From assembly GCA_016785955.1 (NCBI GenBank), contig JAEUWH010000011.1:80523-144522 (forward strand): a DNA stretch of 64,000 nucleotides. The letters are read 5' to 3'. The notes under the pieces were generated by a model. It was not told the DNA's origin. It was given only the letters and a program-made list of their open reading frames with translations, and ran no database searches. Source of the DNA: Pseudobdellovibrionaceae bacterium (GTDB taxonomy: Bacteria; Bdellovibrionota; Bdellovibrionia; Bdellovibrionales; Bdellovibrionaceae). Numbering within the stretch: the first letter of the stretch is position 1; each line of letters begins with the position of its first letter. A program made the position numbers and the translations under genes. Of this stretch, positions 46,584 to 54,692 are shown piece by piece.

Positions 46584-46927
46584 TTGTTATGCCCGCCACC
46601 TAACCATTCTTGAGTTGAGAGCACCATTACGTCAACTGGCACCACGCGAATATCAAAACCATAGTTTAACAATTTGGCAATTGAACTCATAATTGATTCA
46701 TACTCTTGATTAGTTAAAGTAACCCTAAAAGCCTTCTCAAGGTCTACCTTTTTGGCATTTAGTACCTGATACAGTTCAATGCCATTGTTTTCATATCTTT
46801 TTACTAATTCATTTACGATTACTTCAACTTTGTTGACTGATACTGGATAGCCAATTTTAGCCTTACCGGTTAGAACAAACAAAAGTGTCGCTAACACTGC
46901 CGTAATTTTAGTTTTGATTGATTTCAT
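46580..46927 (-). CDS. Small secreted protein of the signalling operon
   Basis: This 115-residue protein has a signal peptide (MKSIKTKITAVLATLLFVLTG-KA), a helical body and a Gly-rich end (EWLGGGHNK). It contains no Cys and matches no family I know. It overlaps the response-regulator gene end and the binding-protein start. Candidate roles are precursor of, carrier of, or sensor for the signal handled by the YcaO-like protein. Confidence 0.65.
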   Translation of the reverse strand: MKSIKTKITAVLATLLFVLTGKAKIGYPVSVNKVEVIVNELVKRYENNGIELYQVLNAKKVDLEKAFRVTLTNQEYESIMSSIAKLLNYGFDIRVVPVDVMVLSTQEWLGGGHNK

Positions 46928-48350
46928 TTAATTCTCCCATTTGCTTTTCAATTTCGTTATTCTTAAAAATAATTCCGTAAAACTCCAGTTTGTCCCTTAA
47001 TGTCGACGGAGCCATATCCATCCTGTTCAATGCAGCATCTCTTACAGATTTTGCTTTGGATAAGTGATAGAGATAATAATTTTTTTCGAGTTCGTGAATA
47101 AAGGTAGACATTTTCTTATAGCTCATTGTGAAATCGAAAAGGCTTTCCGATTTCGGTGTCTCCGAAGACTCGAATATCTCTGAAGGCAAATGTTCAGGTG
47201 TGATCTCAGCGTCTTCTACCAGAATTGTTAACTTCTCTATCAGGTTTTCTAATTCTCTTACATTCCCTGGCCATTGATACTTTTCCAATTGAATCATAGC
47301 AGCAGGGCTTATCGTTTTATCGGATTTGAATTTCTTCAAAAAATGCGCACAGAGAATATCGATATCATCAGTCCGTTCGCTCAACTTCGGAATATTCAGT
47401 TCCAATACATTTAATCGCTGATACAGATCAAATCGGAATTTTCCAGACGATATTCTTTCTTGTAAATTTACGTGGGTTGCGGCCACTACACGAACGTCGA
47501 TTTTTATAGATTTGTTAGATCCGACAGGCTGAACTTCCCGTTCTTGTAAAACTCGCAGTAGTTTCACTTGAAGATCCAATGGCAGGTCTCCAATTTCATC
47601 TAAAAAAATTGTACCGCCATTTGCCAATTCGAATGCGCCCTGCCTAGAGCCAGTGGCACCAGTAAAAGAGCCTTTCTCGTGTCCAAATAGCTCACTTTCA
47701 ATTAATGTAGGCTGGAATGCGCCCATGTTTCTAGCTATAAACGGACCGTTCTTTCTAGCACTTAGAGAATGAATACTTTTTGCGACTAATTCTTTCCCAG
47801 TGCCGGACTCTCCTCGGATCAGAACTGTCGCCGAATCATTTGAAGAAACCTTTGATATCATTTTCGCGAGATTAGCCATTTTCGTTGAGCGAGAAATAAT
47901 TCCGATTCCTTCGCAAACAGACAAATTGTCGTTCAAAGTCTGAGATATATCGACAGGCTTATTTGTTGCTTTGTATTTTTTAAGAAGATTCAGAACACGT
48001 TTCTGGATGAAAGTCGCAGGACTGCTTTTTTTGATATACTCAACAATAGGCGTTCCAATGAATTTGATTGGGACCTCAATATCATTTTCACCGGAAAAAA
48101 TCGCAATTAACTGATTCTTGTTAATTTTCCAGATATCCTTCGTTAACGTGAACCCATCATAGTTTTCATGGTTAAGATTGTAGTCACAGAGTACAAGAGC
48201 AAATCGCTTAGGATTGCGAGCAATAAGGCCCAAAGCCTTCTCAGGTTGTGTATTGAATGTTACATTGATATCCGCAAGTTCGCCTAAAATCTGAGTAACA
48301 GATTCTGCATCGACAACATTATCGTCAATTACCAAAATTTCCAGATCCAT
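46908..48350 (-). CDS. Sigma-54-dependent response regulator (NtrC type)
   Basis: The protein has about 480 residues from the ATG 48348-48350, which has GGGGGAAG upstream and lies about 14 nt from the predicted start of transcription; this rules out the longer upstream frame. The receiver domain has acidic IDDN and phosphoryl Asp in LVLCDYNLN. The AAA+ domain has Walker A GESGTGKE, the sigma-54 contact loop as GSFTGA, and Walker B GGTIFLDEIGD. A Fis-type HTH ends the protein (SVRDAALNRMDMAPSTLRDKL). It heads the six-gene signalling operon. Confidence 0.93.
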   Translation of the reverse strand: MDLEILVIDDNVVDAESVTQILGELADINVTFNTQPEKALGLIARNPKRFALVLCDYNLNHENYDGFTLTKDIWKINKNQLIAIFSGENDIEVPIKFIGTPIVEYIKKSSPATFIQKRVLNLLKKYKATNKPVDISQTLNDNLSVCEGIGIISRSTKMANLAKMISKVSSNDSATVLIRGESGTGKELVAKSIHSLSARKNGPFIARNMGAFQPTLIESELFGHEKGSFTGATGSRQGAFELANGGTIFLDEIGDLPLDLQVKLLRVLQEREVQPVGSNKSIKIDVRVVAATHVNLQERISSGKFRFDLYQRLNVLELNIPKLSERTDDIDILCAHFLKKFKSDKTISPAAMIQLEKYQWPGNVRELENLIEKLTILVEDAEITPEHLPSEIFESSETPKSESLFDFTMSYKKMSTFIHELEKNYYLYHLSKAKSVRDAALNRMDMAPSTLRDKLEFYGIIFKNNEIEKQMGELNEINQN

Positions 48351-48374
48351 ACTTCCCCCTACAACCAAGTAAAT

Positions 48375-48390
48375 TGCAACAGGCGAGCCA
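48375..48390 (-). promoter_or_regulatory. Sigma-54 promoter of the signalling operon
   Basis: The minus strand reads TGGCTCGCCTGTTGCA, nearly the consensus TGGCACG-N4-TTGCA, with GG-N10-GC spacing. It lies just ahead of the response-regulator start, so the regulator probably activates its own operon. Confidence 0.82.
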
Positions 48391-48501
48391 CATCTAAAAA
48401 ATCAGTTGGAAAACGATCAAAACAATATCAAGTATCTGAAAACCCAAGTAGATATCAATTCCCCAAACTAACCACCCGATTTCAATGAAACTTCACTGAT
48501 G

Positions 48502-48515
48502 AACGGAAGTCCGTT
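48502..48515. promoter_or_regulatory. Perfect activator palindrome AACGGA-AG-TCCGTT
   Basis: This 14-bp palindrome is centred about 145 bp upstream of the predicted start of the signalling operon. It is the best copy of the site repeated before the transfer operon. The rest of 48369-48718 holds no credible gene. Confidence 0.7.
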
Positions 48516-48718
48516 ATACCACACCAGGTACTTTTACTCATGTAGATTACGGAAATCGCAGAGAAATTTGTGATCTTGATTTTAAATTGAGTTGAATTGA
48601 AAAAAATTCATAAACGTCTAACTAAACTAAGAAAGTTTAATGGAGTCGCTAATATCTAATGAAGAAATTGTTTATAGAACCTTGAAATTTCACCTACAAC
48701 TTAATCAGCGACAACTAC

Positions 48719-48934
48719 CTATTCAATTAAGCAATCATCCCTTAAAGTAGTTTCAATCTCTAAAACTTCAAGCCGGTATTGTTCGGCGTAGGCCTCGGGA
48801 CACTTACTTACAATTAGTTTAAGTTCGTCTAGTAGTTTTTGAAAATCTAAATTGAGATCCTCGTAATGCCAAAAATGTTTTACCTTCTTCGCGAGGTCTA
48901 CTCGCTTGATATGGTATTCTTCGAGAATGTTCAT
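48719..48934 (-). CDS. Small hypothetical protein (accessory operon)
   Basis: This 71-residue acidic, helical protein is last of a chain of four overlapping minus-strand genes. It has no recognised domain. It overlaps the preceding gene by 4 bp. Confidence 0.55.
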   Translation of the reverse strand: MNILEEYHIKRVDLAKKVKHFWHYEDLNLDFQKLLDELKLIVSKCPEAYAEQYRLEVLEIETTLRDDCLIE

Positions 48935-49233
48935 AAATCACTTGGAACAACCTTATAAACAAATTCAGGTTTGTATCCAGTCATAGGCCCTCTATCATTA
49001 TCTAAGCCATCTTCCAAATAAGTCACATTGCTAAGTTCCAAACCCTGCCCCGCCAATGCGTAACCAATATATTTATATCCATTTCCCATTCGACCTTGAA
49101 TATAAGCATCGGTATAAACGCAATCGTTAATTAACTTCTCTAAATCAGCTTTTTCACAGTAATAGAAATTACCAACTTTTTTCCAAAAGCTATGCTTTGG
49201 CTGCCTCGGTCTATATTCTGGTCTACGAGTCAT
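48931..49233 (-). CDS. Small hypothetical protein (accessory operon)
   Basis: This 100-residue protein has a basic N-terminus and an aromatic-rich middle with GNGYKYIGYALAGQGLEL. No signal peptide or known family is seen. Its start abuts the end of the 77-residue gene upstream. Confidence 0.58.
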   Translation of the reverse strand: MTRRPEYRPRQPKHSFWKKVGNFYYCEKADLEKLINDCVYTDAYIQGRMGNGYKYIGYALAGQGLELSNVTYLEDGLDNDRGPMTGYKPEFVYKVVPSDL

Positions 49234-49466
49234 TAGCCAGCCTCACATGTTATTTCATTTAAGAATAAATTTGATTTGAAAAAACTGAAATTGGAATCAG
49301 TCTGAACTTGAAAAATGAGACCAAGACCCTTAAAAAGATATAAGTTATCTTTTTGCTCAATTGATATAACAGATTCAAAATCAAACTCGGTTTTAATAAG
49401 ATACTGGAGTAATTTGGGCCTTTGTTCTAAAAATATTCTTTTAAGACTTATATATTTCGATTTCAT
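49233..49466 (-). CDS. Small hypothetical protein (accessory operon)
   Basis: This 77-residue protein with alternating hydrophobic strands (LYLFKGLGLIFQVQ) is of unknown function. It overlaps the end of the preceding 113-residue gene by 26 bp. Confidence 0.52.
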   Translation of the reverse strand: MKSKYISLKRIFLEQRPKLLQYLIKTEFDFESVISIEQKDNLYLFKGLGLIFQVQTDSNFSFFKSNLFLNEITCEAG

Positions 49467-49782
49467 ATTTACCCCTTTTTAAAAATTTTCTAAGTGTTCG
49501 TCTAAGCTCATCATCTTTACTAAATTCATTAAAAAAATCTTTCTCAGTTCTAAGAATTGAGACTACGTAATCCCAAGAAACTTTACTTGCCTTAAGCTTC
49601 TTCTCATTTAATTTTACTTCTGAATCGGCAATCCGAACTAACTGATCCAAATGTTCCATAAGCGGACGCTCATACTTGCGCATTGCCATTGTAACCGTCC
49701 TGTTCTCAAATCGAACCTGATAAGCCTTCCTTTGAAGTCTTTTAAAAAATTCTAGTAAAAGCTTCCATTCTTTTGGCTCCAT
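49441..49782 (-). CDS. Basic hypothetical protein (accessory operon)
   Basis: The protein has 113 residues if started at the ATG 49780-49782; a longer frame from 49842 would begin inside the operator palindrome. It is Lys/Arg-rich and helical (for example RKAYQVRFENRTVTMAMRKY), so nucleic-acid binding is possible. It is first in a four-gene set divergent from the SRAP gene. Confidence 0.5.
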   Translation of the reverse strand: MEPKEWKLLLEFFKRLQRKAYQVRFENRTVTMAMRKYERPLMEHLDQLVRIADSEVKLNEKKLKASKVSWDYVVSILRTEKDFFNEFSKDDELRRTLRKFLKRGKYEIEIYKS

Positions 49783-49834
49783 ACTTAATATGTAAATTAT
49801 GTGTAAATTAAATTCAAGATGGTTTTTGTTATTT

Positions 49835-49847
49835 GACCACAATGGTC
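49835..49847. promoter_or_regulatory. Palindrome between divergent accessory genes
   Basis: GACCA-CAA-TGGTC lies between the four-gene set and the SRAP gene, a likely repressor operator. A possible -10 (TAGAAT) for the SRAP gene is near 49901. Confidence 0.4.
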
Positions 49848-49927
49848 GTTAAAAATAGACCTCTAGACAGGCCAGGCTTTATTTGCCTTGTTGTTCTGGT
49901 AGAATGTAAACAATCAAAGGAATCCGA

Positions 49928-50884
49928 ATGTGCTACTCAGCTCTCGTTAAGCAAGAAGTCAAAGAACTCAGCATGTCTTTTAACGTCAGAATGGACGAGC
50001 AGCTAACCTTTGATATGTTTACTAAACGAGACCAAGGGGAAAACATTACTGTTCCCAAGGCATTTGAACGGAATTTTAAGAATCCGAAAACTCCAATTGA
50101 AAAAGAAATATGGCAATTAATTGAAAAACACTTCACAGACCACATTTCACAATTGGAATCTGAATTATTTGAACAAAAGACAAAACAAAATAAAGCTAAA
50201 GAAGCTTTGAATAAGAAATCTACAAAGACTGCCCAAAATAGATATGAGGTAGCAGGTAGGCAAATAGAAAGAATTTTAAAGAGAATTGAAAAGGTAAAGG
50301 ATAGGACCGAAAAGGAAGGCGATTCTCGAATTTTTCCACAATACTACGCACCTGTCATAATTTTAAAGGACGGCAAACGAACTTTGGTTCCCATGCGATA
50401 CTTACTTAGACCGAACGGAATGAAACCCAGTTTTGATAAGACTTATAACACTTGCTATAATGCAAGAAGAGACAACTTAGCAGGCTTTTGGAAAAAACAG
50501 TTTGGGACCAATCATGGGGTAATCATCGTCGAAGCTTTTTTTGAAAATGTAGCTAAGCACGATTTTGAAAAACGCCAATTGCGCGAAGGCGAAGAAGAAG
50601 AAAATCTAATTTTGAAGTTTGAGCCAAAGGGTATGGAATATATGGTTATCCCGGTAATTTGGGATAAATGGGTAAACGAAAATGAGGAACTTTACAGTTT
50701 TGCACTCATTACAGACGAGCCTCCTCCAGAAGTTTTAGAAACAGGTCACGATCGATGCCCTATTTTTCTGAACGAATCAAGAATAGATGACTGGCTGAAT
50801 CCAGTAGGTAAAAGCCAAATGGAATTGTTTGAAATTTTGGATGATCGTTCTAGGCCATTTTATAAACACGCCTTGGCCGGATAA
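49928..50884 (+). CDS. SRAP/HMCES-family protein with a large coiled-coil insertion
   Basis: This 318-residue protein, usually about 220, keeps the catalytic residues of SOS-response-associated peptidases: Cys2 (MCYSA), N178 and R180 (YNARRDN), E202 (EAFFE) and H274 (GHDRCP). SRAP proteins form a covalent crosslink from Cys2 to abasic sites in single-stranded DNA. Residues about 50-135 are a Lys/Glu-rich coiled coil absent from standard members. In a conjugative element it could protect transferred single-stranded DNA or act in defence. The AAGGAA sequence precedes the ATG. Confidence 0.85.
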   Translation: MCYSALVKQEVKELSMSFNVRMDEQLTFDMFTKRDQGENITVPKAFERNFKNPKTPIEKEIWQLIEKHFTDHISQLESELFEQKTKQNKAKEALNKKSTKTAQNRYEVAGRQIERILKRIEKVKDRTEKEGDSRIFPQYYAPVIILKDGKRTLVPMRYLLRPNGMKPSFDKTYNTCYNARRDNLAGFWKKQFGTNHGVIIVEAFFENVAKHDFEKRQLREGEEEENLILKFEPKGMEYMVIPVIWDKWVNENEELYSFALITDEPPPEVLETGHDRCPIFLNESRIDDWLNPVGKSQMELFEILDDRSRPFYKHALAG

Positions 50885-50898
50885 GTTAGATAATTCTA

Positions 50899-51354
50899 CT
50901 AATCAACTCTATAAATAGCTAAGTACAAACACCAAGCACCAACTATTAAAGAGCCCAGAGAAGAAATTGTAATTAGCGACATCAAGAAACTATCACTAAA
51001 TATTGAAATCTTAAGAGAAATTTCCGGAGTAATAGAAAACAGTTTTTTAATGAAGTTCCTTGATGGATATAAAAGAGAAACTATCATGAACAGCAAAGTT
51101 TGGAAGATAAGCGGAAAACATAGACTTTTTATATTGTCTGTACCAAGTTTATAGAATTTTTCCTCTGAACTCTGGGTAAACTTAAATTTCGATAAATAAA
51201 TTACACCGCCTCCCAAAGCGAATAGCACCGCCCAGACAACTTGAAGCGACATTGACAAAAAAACGGAAGTATCGATCTCAAAATCTATGCTCCAGAGCAA
51301 TAGCCACAATAAAAACGGGGCAATAAAAATAAAAACTACAAATTTATTCTTCAT
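50899..51354 (-). CDS. Membrane protein paired with an unknown soluble protein
   Basis: The protein has 151 residues from the ATG 51352-51354, with four predicted membrane helices and little soluble sequence. It starts inside the 3' end of the 346-residue gene upstream. A two-gene set of soluble sensor plus small membrane protein is common among anti-phage systems (Kiwa has a similar shape, though in a different order). No family match is claimed. Confidence 0.6.
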   Translation of the reverse strand: MKNKFVVFIFIAPFLLWLLLWSIDFEIDTSVFLSMSLQVVWAVLFALGGGVIYLSKFKFTQSSEEKFYKLGTDNIKSLCFPLIFQTLLFMIVSLLYPSRNFIKKLFSITPEISLKISIFSDSFLMSLITISSLGSLIVGAWCLYLAIYRVD

Positions 51355-52384
51355 TGTTATCAATTCTTTTTAAATTACTAAAAAATGCACTTCTTTGCTC
51401 GCTCCACATTTTCCCACTATCATTAAAGTTAGCTGGGTTCACTGTACAATCACTTGTTAACTTGGCAGAATTATATAGCGCATTTTCTAATTCTCCGTTT
51501 GCTGATTTATACTTAAATGAGGTTTCATCTGCAAATAAATAGTCCTTGTATTCTTTCAAAAAACTTTTCACGTGATTTTTGTCAGAATTCTTAACTTTCT
51601 TATCGTCTAAGCTCATCGAAATTTTAAAAGACTTAACAGGCAGATCATCTATCTTAATATCATCTTTGTTTAATCCAAAAAACGCGGACATCATCGACTC
51701 AGTAAGCTCTGCAAATTTTTTATTCTCGGGTTCAGGAACGTAATCTTCAGCTAAAGCGCTTATCTTGAGTTTACTTGGCTTAGCAAACATAAACGTGGCT
51801 TCCTTCATGTTCTTATACTGTTGATTGAGAATTTCTTCAAAATTTTTCTTAGGCACCGGAACTATTTTAATTCTTAAATTATCAATATCTTGGCCAAGCC
51901 CCATAAAGGAACTGCTATCTATATGAAGCGAAATTAGCGCTTTTAAAAGTGGAATGACCGTCCCAGCGAAACACTTATTATCTAGGATAATTGTATTGTA
52001 ACTAGGAACAATAGTAAAATGCAGCCTAATATGCCTGTATTTACTTCCATCAATTTCAATATCTTCAACATTAGAATTTGACTCATCGTAAGTTTCAAAC
52101 TTTTCCTGGTCTCGATAAACAAAACCCAACTCGAAATGAAAAAAGTTTTTCGATTTTTCAGTTTTTTGAACTATATCGTGAATGCCAACTTTCTGATATT
52201 TTCGACTAATTGTCGGTGAGAGTTCAACCAATGTATCCTTAAATTTCCTTATCTTCCCTAATTCCTTTTTTAAAATGTCTTCTAAATTTGTAACAGGGTA
52301 AGCCCGTCGCACTTCTTTGTTGTTGGGGTGAAAGAACCGACCTAAATAATTGATTTTTAATCTTGAAAATTCGTTTTTTCTCAT
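51344..52384 (-). CDS. Unknown soluble protein of a two-gene module
   Basis: This 346-residue protein has no signal peptide or membrane helix; mixed alpha/beta with a central RHIRLHFTIVPSYNTIILDNK strand-rich segment and a Lys/Asp-rich C-terminal third. No motif is recognised. It overlaps the downstream four-helix membrane protein gene, so the pair should act together. It lies in the accessory region beside SRAP, which hints at a defence or anti-defence role. Confidence 0.6.
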   Translation of the reverse strand: MRKNEFSRLKINYLGRFFHPNNKEVRRAYPVTNLEDILKKELGKIRKFKDTLVELSPTISRKYQKVGIHDIVQKTEKSKNFFHFELGFVYRDQEKFETYDESNSNVEDIEIDGSKYRHIRLHFTIVPSYNTIILDNKCFAGTVIPLLKALISLHIDSSSFMGLGQDIDNLRIKIVPVPKKNFEEILNQQYKNMKEATFMFAKPSKLKISALAEDYVPEPENKKFAELTESMMSAFFGLNKDDIKIDDLPVKSFKISMSLDDKKVKNSDKNHVKSFLKEYKDYLFADETSFKYKSANGELENALYNSAKLTSDCTVNPANFNDSGKMWSEQRSAFFSNLKRIDNNEE

Positions 52385-52720
52385 TCTTGCTCACATTTGG
52401 TATTGAAGTAATTTACTTTATTGTGATTTGACATCCTGAAAACCGTCAAGGCAATACTCTTATATCAAAATTCCTTCACTTCAACTCAACTATTAAAGTA
52501 ACAGTTAATTTTTTTTCCAATGACACCATGCCGTTTGACCAATGAGGCCCGGAGGCGATAGAAAATTTAACGGGTCTGGGAAGGCCTGCCGGTCGCGGCT
52601 GAAATGCTAAGGTGAATCTTCCTACACAATCATTAAAGGTTTTTTACAATACAAACTTTTTAAGGACTGTACTTTAAGGCGACCATAAGAACGAATAGTC
52701 CGCAAAAAAAGGATGTACTT
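52385..52720. other. Intergenic region with a GC-rich islet
   Basis: No gene is seen in these 336 bases. A stretch of about 75 bases near 52537-52612 (from GAGGCCCGGAGGCG to GCGGCTGAAATGC) is much more GC-rich than the AT-rich surroundings. No strong inverted repeat was found in it. It could be an RNA gene or part of an origin of transfer, but neither is demonstrated. Confidence 0.35.
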
Positions 52721-53302
52721 ATGAAAGAACCGTCGAAAGACCAAATAAAAGATCGTGCGAAATTTCTTCGCCAAATCTTAAAAGAAAAGCACAATATCGA
52801 TTTACCTCACGGGCACGCATTAGAAGCACTTGCGAAAGTATTCGGTTTCAGTGATTGGAATACGGCCTCAGCAATGACCGACAAGGGCACTTCTGAATCT
52901 AAGGTAGAGTCTGCCATAGTAGAACCAATTCCAGCAAAAGAAAAACCGGTAGCTGCTAAACTTCAAAAGGCAGGAGAACTAGCGGATTTTTTCAATTCGT
53001 TTGACCGAGAGAAACTTGTTTTTGTTAATGAATATAAAGACTCCTCTCCGAATGATAAAAATCCGAAGAGTATTTCTGATTTTTTGGCAGGTACAATGAC
53101 ATCGGTCTGTTCCCTTACCTATGATTCGGAAATCCAGGTGGACTCCGAAATTCGATTGGAACTGAATACAGAGTCCGAAAGGAATTTTCAGCTAAATGAC
53201 TTCGGGAAAAGTGCAACTCAGTCTTTCGAGCGAACTGGTGCGGGCCGCTCTCAAAGGAGAGTAAAATACTTGAGTCTATTCAGAAGTTTTTGGACACAAT
53301 AG
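52721..53302 (+). CDS. Protein with glyoxalase-related N-terminal domain
   Basis: In this 193-residue protein the first 50 residues (KDRAKFLRQILKEKHNIDL, then GHALEALAKVFGFSDWNTASA) match the short glyoxalase-related helical domain often found in plasmid and conjugative element proteins. A Lys/Glu/Pro linker and an unrecognised C-terminal part follow. AAAGGATG lies ahead of the ATG. Its function is not known. Confidence 0.6.
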   Translation: MKEPSKDQIKDRAKFLRQILKEKHNIDLPHGHALEALAKVFGFSDWNTASAMTDKGTSESKVESAIVEPIPAKEKPVAAKLQKAGELADFFNSFDREKLVFVNEYKDSSPNDKNPKSISDFLAGTMTSVCSLTYDSEIQVDSEIRLELNTESERNFQLNDFGKSATQSFERTGAGRSQRRVKYLSLFRSFWTQ

Positions 53303-53318
53303 AATTGTCTTGATCTGA

Positions 53319-53347
53319 TCGTCTCTGCGCTTTTTGCGTGGAGACGA
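53319..53347. terminator. Bidirectional terminator between converging genes
   Basis: TCGTCTC (53319-53325) and GAGACGA (53341-53347) form a stem extended by GU-rich pairs around TTTTT. It separates the glyoxalase-related gene from the converging ferroportin-like gene. Confidence 0.6.
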
Positions 53348-53364
53348 CTTATTATTAAGTTTTA

Positions 53365-54672
53365 TCAATATTTAATTTGTCTACTTTTCCTGACCCAAAC
53401 GGAATAAACAGCAAGTCCTAATATCACAAACGATACTGACAATACTATGAGCTTTGTGAAATCTTGCGTGGAAGGCAATAGCGCTCCAGCACCATATAAT
53501 CCCAACGTAGCAATTCCCGTAAGAGCATTAGCAAATCCATTCACCTCTCCTCGCACTTCAGGCCTTATGCCAACTTGTCTAATCTGCATTTCGCCTAAGC
53601 TAAAGCCATAGAGTCCAATTCGAGAAAGGAGAATTAATGCCAAGAAACCAATTTGTCCGGTGCGGTTGTCCATATAAAAAAACATTAGAGCGGTAATAAC
53701 TGATGCACTTTGAAACGCCAAAAAGATATGGGCAGTTTTTATCAGCCCAAGCTTCTTATTTACCCAAGGAAATAATAACGTGGCACCTAACCCGAAAAAT
53801 GCGCCTAGTCCACGAAAAATTCCAATTTCCCATTCAGGAAGCTTCCACCCGTCAGTCAAATAGGCGGTGAGTAAGACCCCGTGAGGACTTAATACGGATA
53901 ACCATAATAGCGCATAGGCGATAACCGCTAGCGAGACTGGCTCCGAGAAGAAAGATTTCCATCCAGAAGTAATATTTTTCACGAAAGACGAGTTCTTAAC
54001 TCTCTCAATATTAATCTCTTTATTTTTTAAATCAGGTCGTTCATCAAAAATCGATTTAAGTAAAATATATTCGGGAACAAATGAAAATACATTCCATAAA
54101 CCAATTAGTAAAAATCCAAATAATGGAGCCAAAGGTGACTCTAAAACTAAAAGCAACCCAGCTACTACCGGCGCAGTCACCTCGGTCAATAGGTCGACTT
54201 GTCGCAATCTACTGTTAAACGCGGCCAATTCATTTTCGGTAAAACTTGATGGAACTAAATCATTCGCAATGGCAATATCCATAAAACTTGAACCTAAGCT
54301 CGCGACCACGCCTCCAAGGACAAGACCAACAAATGCAAAAATGAAAGGCCCTTTACCCCACATTGGCTCGATCGAGTTCAGCATTGAAATAAAATAAATC
54401 GAAAACAATCCTAAAAGCACGCCTACCAACTGAAGCAGTATTCCTAGTCTAGCAGCGTTGAAGCGATTAATCCGATCTATGAGGGAGGTTAACCGTGGGA
54501 GGAATATAACTAGTGCCAAACGAATTAAAAAATAATAAAATGCGGCTACTCGCAACTCTCCAGGTAATATTTTAAGTAAAATTAGCGGTACCGCAAAATC
54601 CCATGCCTGATCCCCTGAACGCGTCAGAAGTCGACCAAGCAATAATCTGTGCGAAAACGCCATTTTAATCAT
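53365..54672 (-). CDS. Ferroportin-family metal exporter
   Basis: This 435-residue polytopic protein, about twelve helices, has ferroportin-specific segments: an N-terminal SGDQAWDFAVPLILL (cf. GDRMWHFAVSVFL of ferroportin) and a late IGLYGFSLGEMQIRQ followed by RGEVNGFANAL. Ferroportins export Fe2+ and related divalent metals, and a Bdellovibrio homologue is a structural model for the family. It is preceded by an RcnR-like regulator gene 20 bp upstream on the same strand, so metal-controlled expression is likely. Confidence 0.78.
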   Translation of the reverse strand: MIKMAFSHRLLLGRLLTRSGDQAWDFAVPLILLKILPGELRVAAFYYFLIRLALVIFLPRLTSLIDRINRFNAARLGILLQLVGVLLGLFSIYFISMLNSIEPMWGKGPFIFAFVGLVLGGVVASLGSSFMDIAIANDLVPSSFTENELAAFNSRLRQVDLLTEVTAPVVAGLLLVLESPLAPLFGFLLIGLWNVFSFVPEYILLKSIFDERPDLKNKEINIERVKNSSFVKNITSGWKSFFSEPVSLAVIAYALLWLSVLSPHGVLLTAYLTDGWKLPEWEIGIFRGLGAFFGLGATLLFPWVNKKLGLIKTAHIFLAFQSASVITALMFFYMDNRTGQIGFLALILLSRIGLYGFSLGEMQIRQVGIRPEVRGEVNGFANALTGIATLGLYGAGALLPSTQDFTKLIVLSVSFVILGLAVYSVWVRKSRQIKY

Positions 54673-54692
54673 AAAATCAAAAGCCTCTTATT

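Noticed and set aside
44098..48350. Plain ABC peptide importer locus
   Set aside because: There is a binding protein but no permease or ATPase gene; the kinase, regulator and YcaO-like gene in the same operon point to signalling.
48640..48750. Plus-strand frame of 36 codons starting near 48640 as a precursor-peptide candidate for the YcaO-like enzyme
   Set aside because: Weak SD, runs into a gene on the other strand, and has no leader/core character.
52385..53347. Right end of the conjugative element placed near the glyoxalase-related gene
   Set aside because: No copy of the tRNA 3' end is present there, while the core repeat, inverted arm and in-frame integrase tail at 63.8 kb give a far better boundary.
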